NCBI GenBank assembly: GCA_022414725.1
Contig: CM039464.1
Span: 63,141,129 to 63,205,128, forward strand
From: Microglena sp. YARC
Lineage: Eukaryota; Chlorophyta; Chlorophyceae; Chlamydomonadales; Chlamydomonadaceae
Direction: 5' to 3'
Length of the DNA stretch: 64,000 nucleotides
The notes under the pieces were generated by a model. The model ran no database searches. It was given only the letters and a program-made list of their open reading frames with translations, and was not told the DNA's origin. Positions 54,251 to 64,000 of the stretch are shown here, piece after piece. The stretch's first letter is position 1. Each line of letters begins with the position of its first letter. Both the position numbers and the translations under genes were made by a program.

Positions 54251-57200
54251 CGCGCCCAAGGTAACCATTTTCTCAGCCGACCTTTTCCAACTTTCTCAAC
54301 TCCGATCTTTTTCGGCTTTCGCATCTTTCGCGCAGCTTCTTGAGCTTCGCAAACCACCTTCAATTCGTTGCGGGGCGTGCGGCATGCACTTGGGCGACTT
54401 TTCACTCCTCTGGCCAATCTCAACATCGACAGCCTTTCTCTCCCTCTTCCCTCTATACGTTTCTCTGTTCTTGTGCTCGTCTTGAAGCTCTCAAGGAGAC
54501 GCATCTGCCTATACCTTTTCTTTTGATCGAGGCTCGTTTTTTTACGAAAAACGCCAGGTCAACACCTTTCCCTCAGCTTGTTAGCCTCTGGCCATCTTTC
54601 AGCACCTTTCAGCACCTCCAACTTTCTCAACTCCGATCTTTTTTCAGCTTCCGCATCTTTCGCGCAGCTTCTTGAGCTTCGCAACCACCATCAATTCGTT
54701 GCGGGGCTTGCGGCATGCACCTGGACGACTTTTCACTCCTCTGGCCGACCTCAACTTCGACAGCCTTTTTCTCACTCTTCCCTCAATACGTTACAGTGTT
54801 CTTGTGCTCGTCTTGAAGCTCTCCAGCCGCTCAGTGTGCGAATTTCCCTTCTTGATACTCTCTGCTTCCCCCTTCAGCCCTGCAATAGCAGCAGTGTCTC
54901 AGCCAGCCTGTCTGACACTCGAGTTTCCCCACACACTTTCAGCCCTTCCTTCTTTGCATGGGAGTCAATCCTACACCTGGTATACTTCTCCCAGCCCCTT
55001 TCAGCTATCATGGCCTCTTCTGTTCCTTCTCTCTGACAGCCCCATGCAGCTTCCCCCCATGGCTCAGCACATGCTAAGAAGATCCCAATGGACCACTGAT
55101 GTGCGAGACATCCCCCAGACTCTACAGCAAGCCCCATGGATGACCAGCTCCCAAGTCTCGCACATCCTTCCATGCCCGCACACCTTCTTACTGGAAGTAG
55201 GTAAAGCAGGCAGTTGAGCCCCAAGAGCTGCCAGCCTTTCTCACCTTCCTCCTCCAGTACTTCACCCCCCTTCTCCATGGTATGCCGCCAATGGGGCGAT
55301 GCGGGTCCTATGCAAAAGCTTATTGGTGCATCGTCCTTGCACCCACTGGCCGATATTATGCTGACCTTTCCAGGCGGCTATCTCATTCTGGCAACTTCAC
55401 TGTGGATGGGGACAGCGACAGATCCTCATCCCCCTATCCTCTGCTCCTTCCCCCTCTCCCCTCTTCACACCGCCGCCTTTCCAGGCGGCTATCTCATTCT
55501 GGCAACTTCACTGTGGACAGCCACTCCTGTGGAGACACATTTCTGGCCACCATTCTCATTCTGGCTTTCCTGTGGAGACCATCCTTTCTTCACGGCCTTT
55601 CAACGGCTTTGGCCTTCCTGACAAGCGGCGGCTACAATTCCTGCCCACCTTTCCAACTTCCCCCTTGCTCCCGTCCCGGGGCAGTCATTATCCTCCGCTA
55701 CAGTCTTGGCGTGAACGCCAACGCTGCCGTCTTCATCGTGGATATCATCCCACCCCCAGAAGACCCCTTCCTCCACCGCCTGCCACCCTTTCTCCCCTCC
55801 CTCTCCCTCCCTGGTAGACCCCCCTTCAGCACCTTCTTGGATCAAGATCCTCTCTCTTTCCCTCCCTCCCTCATTCTGCTCGTTCCCACCTCTTCACCAC
55901 ATCCCCTCTCACTTCTTTCCAGGGCCCTTCTGCTTCTACCTCCCCCTTTACTTCCCCTCCTCCTCCTCCTCCTTCCCCCCTCCCCTTCCCTTCCCCTTCT
56001 TCCAACATGGAACCCATCGGGCCCCGACCTATGGTACCCCTCCTCATTCTCTCCATTTCCCCTGTCCCTCCCACCGTCCAGTCCACAGCACTCTCACCCC
56101 ACCCTCCTTCTCAACATGGTCCACCACACCATCCCCCTCTCCCAACAGCCCCTACATGTTTCCCTCTACTGAGGCACTCCTCCATGCCGGTTCCCTCAGA
56201 GCTCGCCCCAGGTTACAATATTTTTCAAGCCTTCTCCTGTCAGAGACACACACAGACCCAGTGACTTCAGCAGCCCCCATCGACAGCACCGCCAACACTG
56301 AGCCAGGAACTTCACCCCGCACCCCCTTCTTCAGATGAAGCACAAGTTTCATACTCCACTTCAGATCCACAGCAGCTCATCACATCACCCAGGTGCAGAA
56401 TTAGATCTAGCCGCAGCTACAGCACCAGAAGCAGCACACTCTCAAGCAACTTCTTCAGCATCAGCTCCTTCTCACGCTTCTGTACCAGCATCTGCCCCAT
56501 CAAGAGCAACAACCACCATTAGATTCACAACTAACATCAGTTGCACCTTCCACTCCAAGATCTGTTTCGGCTTCAGCAGTACCAACATCAGCAGCCCTCA
56601 GCCTCAGCCTCAGCCTCAGCCTCAGCCTAGCCTCAGCCCTCAGCCTCAGCCTCAGCCTCAAGCCTCAGCCACAGCCACAGCCTCAGCCACAGCCTCAGCC
56701 TCAGCGTCAGCATCAGCATCAGCATCAGTATCAGCTCTAGCATCAGCTCCAGCTCTCTCAGCCTCGGCATCAGCAGCCTCAGCCCTTAGCCTCAGTCTCA
56801 GCCTCAGAGTCAGCATCAACATTAGCATCTGTATTAGTTTCTAGCATCAGCTCCAGCTCCCTCAGCCTCAGCATCAGCATCAGACCAAAGCAACACTAGC
56901 ATTAGCATCAAGCATCATCCACAGTGCTATCACCATCAGCACCCTCAGCAACTCAGCACCAGCATCAGGATCAGCATCAGCATCAGCTCAACCTCCCTCA
57001 GCAGCATCAACCTCAGCTCCAGCAACAGCATCAGCATCAGTAGCTAAAGGCTCAAAAACAAAACAAAAAAATTGACTCCATTACAAAAACCAAGCTGCAC
57101 TAGCACAGGCACCTGCAGTAGGAGCCTTGGTTCAGCCACCAACGACAGCAACATCGGTCTCGGCTTTAGCACCCGCTGCATTGGCTTACAGTATCAGCAT

Positions 57201-59890
57201 CACTTGCTTTAACACCTGCACTGGCTTACACAGCTTTGACCGGTAGAGGAATCGGATCTTTCCTACAGCAGCAGATGTTTTGACACCACCAGTAGCAGAC
57301 TCAGTGTTGACACCCACAGCAACAGCTTTGGTACCCACACAATCTCCTATAGCATCCTTTCCCCCCTCTCCGCTCCCCTCTAACTCTGCACTAGCAGAGT
57401 CTCCATCTTCCCCTGTCCAAGATTCCTTCCTCTCCATCGCTCCCCCCTTATCCTCATCCCCTCTCCAGCCCCCTTTAACTCATCTCATCCAGAGTCTCCC
57501 TCTACCCCAGCTCAAGTCCCTCCTTCCCCCCTCGCAGACCCATCGCTCCCAACCCCGACCCATCTTGATGCTGCCTGGTGTGCTCTTCCCTCCTTCGAGC
57601 CCATTTTCCTTACCTCTCTCCGGCATCTGGACTCTCTATCAACACCCAGCATGATCCGCTTTGCTGCAAATTTGTTCTCTATTATTGATTGTGACACGCA
57701 TGACACTCGAGCTGCAGATGTTCTTTGGCATCCAACCTATTATTGACCTTTCTCCGAACCCTTTTATATCCCTCTCATCCCCTCCCCTTCTTCTCTTCCT
57801 CCCCCTCCATCCCCACGCGAGGACTTGGCCCCCTGCTCCTCCCTACTCCTCCCTCTCCCTCATCTATCCCCCTCGCTTTCTTCTTCCAGCCTGGGCATCC
57901 ACTCGGCCCTTGGAGCATACACCCCCCCAGATCCCACCTCCCCCGTCCCTGCTCCTTCTCCCCTTCTCTTAACTCTCCTGCCACCCCCTCTTCCACTTCA
58001 CGTGCTGACAACGCACATTGGTGGCGCTCAGCCCCTCCCCCTCTACAGGCAACCTCCCCCGCTCAAGCTTCCCCCCCTCACCGTGCCACCTCCTCTCTTC
58101 CAGGCCGTTCACCCCTTACAGGCCGTCCCTCTTCAACAGGCTGTCCACTCTCGCAAGAGAACTCGGACAGTCCCAGAAGACCAACAGCCCTGGTGGCAGT
58201 CTCTCTTCCCAGCACCTCTCTCTCTCTGAAATGTCCCTAGGTCAACCCGCAAATCTGCACGCTTAAATATCAGCGCAACACAAGCCGGGATCACACCAGG
58301 GGAGAACACGAATGAATGCACAGCATGCCCCCTCCTAGGAGTACCTTTGTCTGCACCAACGCGCGAGGACTTACACCCCTTAAACTTCTTTGAGCACATT
58401 TCTTGGCTTCGAGAAACGCGAGTGGATATGGCAGTGCTCACTGAAGTAAGGACAACCTCATCACCCCGAGGACCTCTTCAACACCTCCCAGGCGCGGGGG
58501 CAATCTGGCCAGGCGCAAGATTTTTATTTTGCCCTGGTACAGGGCACACTGAAGGAATCATCCTGATATTAAGCCCTCACTGCCCCATCACAAATCCCGT
58601 CCTAAGACCTATCCTAGGTCCAACAGGCCGCATTCTAGGCATCGATGCTTTCATTGGTGACTCCGTCATCACCATTTTGTTGCGTCTATGCTCCGGCCCA
58701 AGCTGCTGACAGAGAAGACTTCTTTTTCAACTGCGTGCGTCCCAACCTTCCCACTGACGGACGCCTCCTTCTCGTTGTTGGTGATTTCAACTGCATTCTT
58801 GACCCCCTCGATGCGGTCTACCCGTCCTCACAGACTCAATATTGACCCCATGAGTCGCATGCAGGGGCACCTCCCCTTGCAGACATCATGAATACCTACA
58901 GCCTACAAGACATCTGGAGGAACACGCAAGACTGCCAAAGACTTCACACATTGGAGCATCCCAGCCTCATCGGGCGGTAGGCTTTGACCGCTGGCTGGCT
59001 TCAGACTCCCTCCTAGCCCTCTTCACAGCCACTTCCTCCATTCTCCCTACCTCTGGCTTTTATCTCTGACGGCACCGCCCCTGTGTCTATAAACCCCGTC
59101 TCCTTCCTAGGCCACGGCTCCACCCAAGGCCAAGGGCTGCAAGGGTTCCCCCTCCTCCTCCTCAAACATTCCAGAAGCTTGTGATGAGCTCAAGAACATC
59201 ATCGCTTCACAATCCCTCCTCCTAAACCTCTTACCCCGATTCAGACATCGTCACAAAATGGGACAACATGAAGGAAGTTATTCGCACCAGCAGTTGGGCC
59301 ATTTACAAGAAGCATCGCGTGCCCGCCAGCGTGCCGCCGGCTTTAGCAGGAGGACGACGCCCGGCAGGAATTCTCACAGGTGCCATTTTCCCCCCGATGC
59401 AATTTATTTCCTGGCACGCCTCAACATAGCCAAGGCTAAGGCATTAGCAGCAACACTCGCTTGGCAGCAAACTCCTTGCTCCAATGCTCAAAGCTCTACC
59501 TATCCTTGAGCACACTTTGGGGATTCATCTTCCTTCTACTTCCACCACCTTTCCCGTTCCCCTCACCCCCCAAGTCCACATCAAGCTTATCCAGCCTCCA
59601 GGGCCACCCAGCATCACCCCCTTTCTGTGGCTGACCTCTCTTCAATGATAGGAGTCAACATAGGTACTGGAGTATGCCCGGGACTTTTATAGTGCTGATT
59701 CCTCCTTTGGACTGTTATCGTCCAAACCCTCACATCAACCAGGCTAACGAGGATCTTCCTGCTCACATCCCTCCCTCGTCCCCTCCCCCCTAGTTATGCA
59801 GCCCTTGCAGAAGGTGTCAATGGCGATGGCCTAATCACATCAGAGGAGATGGACCTTGCCATCCGCTCTGCTTCTCGAGCTCCAGCCCAG
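54251..59890 (+). mobile_element. LINE 5' half, copy B (unit 3)
   Basis: Second full plus-strand 5' half, equivalent to 42,511-48,673 but about 500 bp shorter because of deletions (for example around 57,560-57,740). It has a hexamer-repeat ORF1 region, a damaged RING-like finger and the endonuclease (58,318 onwards). It ends at a T run at 59,891, as copy A does. Confidence 0.88.
58318..59890 (+). pseudogene. LINE ORF2 N-terminal endonuclease, copy B
   Basis: Equivalent to 47,109-48,673. Motifs visible: TFVCTNARGLTPL, VDMAVLTEVRTTSS, VYAPAQAADREDFF, LLLVVGDFNCILDPLDAVYP (intact here, unlike copy A), SARLNIAKAKALAATLAWQQ. Extra bases at about 58,466, 58,681, 58,824 and 59,060 break the frame at positions different from copy A, as expected of random sequencing errors. 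Confidence 0.85.
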
Positions 59891-62026
59891 TTTTTTTTTT
59901 TTTTTTTTTACAAAGGGGAACCAGGAAAAGGCGCAACTGATAAAACCTAGCCCTTTGTGACCGACAAGGAGAAAACCAAAGAAAAAGACAAGAACGGCTA
60001 AGGGACAGCTAAGGGACGGACACCGACCTGGCGACGTAAGGGACAAAGGGGACGGGAACAGAAAGACAAACAAACCGGGGGGGGGGGGGGACTATGGAGG
60101 CAACTGAGGGGGAAACTAAAGGAGGCAACTAAGGGTGGAAACTGAACTAGGGGGAAGCAACTAAGCGAGAAACTGCAAAACAAGCCAAAAAGCAGGGAGG
60201 CAACCAGAAAAGAAGAAAGACAACTGGAAAGCAAAGCGAAAACCTAAAAGACTGGTCTGGACATGTACAACAGGAATGAAAATAGAGACAGTATCAAGAT
60301 CTAGATCTTGATCTGGATCTTTTAGCGCAGATCTGGACCTTGATCTTGCGGTCCAGATCTAGCGCCTAGACATGGAACGTTGTCGTGTGCTGTGTCCAAA
60401 TCTGGAACCCTGATCCTGATCTGGGCAGGGTCTTGATCTTTGGCTTGGGCTGGAACTAGGTCAGGGTCAAAGATAGGGCCTAGAGCTGGGCTTGGGGCTG
60501 GACCTAAAGTCAGGGTCTAGATCAGGGTCTAGAGCTCGGAAATGGCTGGTCTGGGTCAGGGTCTAGAGGTTCAATGTCTAGATCCGGGTAATGGGCTGGG
60601 GCATCTGGGTCAGGGTCTAGATCAGGCGTCTAGAACTAGGGCTTGGGCTAGGTCTGGTATTGGGTCTGGATTGTAGGGAGCGCTGGGGCCGATGGGATTG
60701 TCATTTCCATGGTGCCGGGATATCCGGCTCCCTGGTCACCGGGAGTGACCCCAATCATGGTGCAAAAGATCGGGGGGGTGGCCCATAAGCTTTGCAAAGG
60801 AAGCCACTGTGAGAGAGCAATCTAGGCCACGCCACCAATCTGACAGAAGGCGCCATTATCAAGTGTTGAAGATCCGTCTGGGTGCGCATCCAGTCCCTGG
60901 CGATGGGCTTTTGGTGAAGGTGGCCAAGGGCAAGGGCAGATAGCCTTGTGGTGAAGGGGCTCAGAATGGTCCAGTCTGTCAGCCCGGACGAACGGACCTC
61001 CATATCGCGCCCAAGGTGGTTATACGCAGGAAGGACCACAACCTTAGGTAGAGGGAGGAGGGGTTTTGTCCCGGGCCAAAGGGTTGATGTGTCACCGAGG
61101 AGGAAGAAGGGGCAACGAGGAAGGCGCTGCCCACCGGTGAGGGTGTGTCTCCCAAGTGGTGGAAAGGAGCCAGTCTATAACAGGGGCAGAATCAGGGCAT
61201 TCAAGAAAGCGTGAGACATTGTGTCAGTAGTGTGCAGCTGCAAGCAGTCAGGGCTGGAGCAGACTATGGAGGGGGGGGTCGTCTTGGTTGACCCGTTGAA
61301 AGCTCCTCATACATGAGCAAGGAAACGCATTGCAGCCCAGGGTGCCATTACAGCAAGCTCCGGCAAGTGATTTGTATAAGGACGGTGGAGAGTCTTATCA
61401 GCCGAGGCGTACCCACCACCTGCTAAAACCTGCACGTAGAGGGAGGAGACTTGACGTTCGATCTTGTCTTTGAGCAGTTCTCTCTGCTGCCCTGACGGGA
61501 GGGGCGGACACGCTTGTTAAGTCCACCCAAGCGTTCTGTGGGAGTCTTCAATGGGAGGGGACTGAATAGGGTGACAACGCGAGCGCTCTCTATGCTGTTG
61601 CTGAGACAATCCATCGGGATTCAAGACCACGGAGCCTCGCAGGTCAGGTTAGGCTAGGGTGAGTGCCAAGTGAGGGGGTTAAGAATCTCCACAAGCCTGC
61701 CAAGCAGCACGATTCCTCCTTATAATCCTGGCACAAAATGTGGATCTGGGCTTGTTGCATGATATTTGGTGAAGAAGGGCCTGCCGTGCTTGGCGCCAGA
61801 GAGTTCAAGAAGTTCACCTCAGTATCATCATGGAGTGAGACCCCATGTTTGGTCCATTGGAGTCCTTCCCAAAAGACCACAGCCATGTTCCAAGAGCTCT
61901 TCCTCTGGTGGGGGGAGCCTGCTGATTCAGCTTGCTCCTCAAAGTCTGCCCTAACATGCTTCTCGAGGTTTCTTGCGTAGGGGTGTTATGACGCAGCTTG
62001 GTGTGTCCTTGGGCGAGGCAGGAAGG
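59891..62026 (-). mobile_element. LINE 3' end, 5'-truncated (unit 3a)
   Basis: Equivalent of 48,674-50,778, with the same 5' break (GGCAGGAAG) and the same order of 3'UTR, C-terminus and CCHC remnants (60,755-61,890). Many more indels. Confidence 0.87.
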
Positions 62027-62204
62027 TTTTTTTTTTTTTTTTTTTTTTTGCACAGGAGAAACCAGGAAAGTAACATCTGATAAAACCTAGCCCTTATGTG
62101 ACGAGAAAAAAACCAAAGAAGAAGACTACGAGACATGGGACCAAAATCCGCTGAAGACAAAAGATCCGGAAGACAAAATACGAAAAGATAGGAAAAGGAC
62201 GAGA
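62027..62204 (-). mobile_element. Short sister-LINE copy (unit 3b)
   Basis: Equivalent of 50,779-50,966, with the CATCTGATAAAACCTAGCCC-type 3' end. Confidence 0.8.
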
Positions 62205-64000
62205 CCCTTTTTTTTTTTTTTTTTACGAAGGGGAAACCAGAAAAGGCGCCGCAACTGATAAAACCTAGCCCTTTTGACCAAGAGAAAAGACCAAAGAAAA
62301 AGTCAAGAACGTTAAGGACAGCTAAGGACGGACCACCACCTGGCACGTAAGGGAAAGAGACGGAACAGAAGAACAAACCAAACCAGAAGTAAGGAAGAGC
62401 CAAAAAACCAGAAGCCCAAGAGGAAGCGGCTAGACTACTAGAAAAAAAGCCTATGAAGGGGGCCAAAACATTGCAACCTCTAACAGTCACCGGATCAGAA
62501 GACGGAAAGAGGAGATGCAAACTAAGGAGACTAAAAAGGAAAACTATGCAAGAAACTTAAGAGAAAAAAAGAGCGGCGCGGGGGGGGGCTAGGAGGCAAC
62601 TGAGAGCAACTAAGGAGGCAACTAAGTGGAAACTGAACTATTGGAAGCGCAAACTTAAGAGAAACTGTGTGCAAAAACAAGCCAAAAGCACGGGAAGGCA
62701 ACCAGAAAAGAAGAAAGACAACGGAAGCAAAAGCGAAAACCTAAAAGACTTTGTCTGGCAGTTAAACAACAGGAATGAAGAAGAACAGTCTCAAGATCTA
62801 GATCTTTGATCTGGATCTTAGCGCAAATCTGACCTTGACTGGTCAGATCTAGCCCCAGATCAAAATGACGTTGTCGAGTCTTGTGTCCAAATCTGTAACC
62901 TGATCCTGATCTGGCAGGTTTGATCTTGGCTATCTTCGCTGGAACTAGTCTCAGAGGTCAATATCGGGCCTAGAGATGGGCTTGGCTGACCTAGTCAGGT
63001 CTAGATCAGGTCTAGAGCTCGGAATGGTCTGCGTCTGGTAAGGTCTAGAGCAAGGTCTAGAATCCGGGTAATGGGATCTGTCAGGGTTCTAGATCAGTCT
63101 AAACGTAGCTTGGGCTAGGATCTGGGATTGGCCTGGATGTAGGAGCGCTGGGCCATGGATGTCATTTCCATGGTGCGATTCAGGCTCCTGGTCACCGGTG
63201 AGTGACCCCAATCATGGACAAAAGATGGGGGTGCCCATTAAGCTTGCAAAGGAACCACTGTGAGAGATCAATCTAGCCACGCCACCAATCTTGACAGAAG
63301 GCCCCATTATCAAGTGTTGGAAAGATCCGCTCTGGTGGATCCAGTCCCTGCAATGTTGTAAGGTGGCCAAGCAAGCAGATAGCCTTTGTGAAGGCGCTCA
63401 GAATGGTCCAGTCTGTCAGCCCGGACGAACGGACCTCCAATATCGCGCCCAAAGGTGTTATACGCAAAGACCACAACCTTAGTAGAGGGAGAAGTGTCCC
63501 GCCAAGGGTGATGTCGTCACGAGGAGAAGGGCAACGAGAAGCCTGCCACGGTGATCTCCCAAGTGGAAAGACCAGTCTTGACAGGCAGAATCAGGGCATG
63601 TCCAAGAAAGCGTGGCATTGTTCAGCAGTGTGCAGCTGCAACAGTAGGCTGGAGCAGACTATAGGCGGTCTCTCCTGGTTGACCCTTGAAGCGTCCTCGT
63701 ACAGAGCAAGGAACGCATGAGGTGGGTTTCCAGGTGCCTGAAGCAAAGCTCCGCAATATGTTAGACGTTGGAGAGTCTGTCAGCGAGGCTACCCACACCT
63801 GCGAAAACCTGCCGTAGAGGAGGAGACTAGTTCTTTGTCTTTTGACAGTTCTCACTGTGGCCTGGACGGGAGGCGCCGACCGTCTGTAAGTCCACCCACT
63901 TCTGGGAAGTCTTCAGGAGGATGGATAGGCTACAACGCGCTCTCTCTTTCTAGCAATCCATCGGATTCAGACACGGAGCCAGAGCCTATCTCCTCTTTTT
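62205..64000 (-). mobile_element. LINE 3' half, cut by window end (unit 3c)
   Basis: Equivalent of 50,967 to about 52,700. 3'UTR at 62,780-63,100 and C-terminal/CCHC remnants at 63,270-63,860. The error rate is highest here; many bases are missing relative to unit 2. Confidence 0.82.

Overview
The window looks like nuclear DNA of a green alga, probably Chlorophyceae (Chlamydomonas/Volvox relatives). The evidence is a divergent H2B/H2A gene pair, each gene followed by the replication-dependent histone 3' stem-loop, a large GC-rich gene with many introns, and a dense load of retrotransposons of algal type. The species cannot be named from the sequence alone.

Layout. 1-2,552: 3' part of a non-LTR retrotransposon with RNase H, a CCHC finger and a possible PD-(D/E)XK endonuclease. 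2,825-3,939: histones H2B (minus) and H2A (plus) around a shared promoter; H2A as assembled lacks about 16 nt. 3,950-8,638: gene-poor DNA with MITEs, a tRNA-derived SINE inside an unusually long target duplication, a 48-bp perfect palindrome and tandem repeats. 8,640-15,679: a young Ty1/copia element with 383-bp LTRs that look identical and a 5-bp target duplication. 16,389-17,010: a hAT-like MITE and minisatellites. 17,280-28,502 (minus): most of one protein kinase gene, modelled here as seven exons with consistent phases. Its N-terminal part is helical and armadillo-like. Most of its exons have extra tandem copies, whole or partial, in the adjoining introns. 29,368-34,381 (minus): an older copia element containing a nested MITE and an in-frame minisatellite. 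34,387-38,100: no recognisable gene. 38,101-39,100: a 1,000-N gap. 39,101-64,000: two and a half tandem units of about 11.2-11.7 kb made of one LINE family. Plus-strand 5' halves (ORF1 with a RING-like finger, then an APE-type endonuclease) alternate with minus-strand 3' halves (RT thumb, CCHC finger, 3'UTR). These 3' halves include serially 5'-truncated copies joined through poly(A) tracts.

The cellular genes are the histone pair (chromatin) and the kinase (unknown pathway). The rest is mobile or repeated DNA. The last 25 kb resembles the Zepp/ZeppL L1 clusters known from green-algal chromosome ends and centromeres, so it may be a (peri)centromeric or subtelomeric array; this is inference. 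Many single-base indels after the gap, and inside a copia element with matching LTRs, point to unpolished long-read sequence, so broken frames should not all be read as real mutations.
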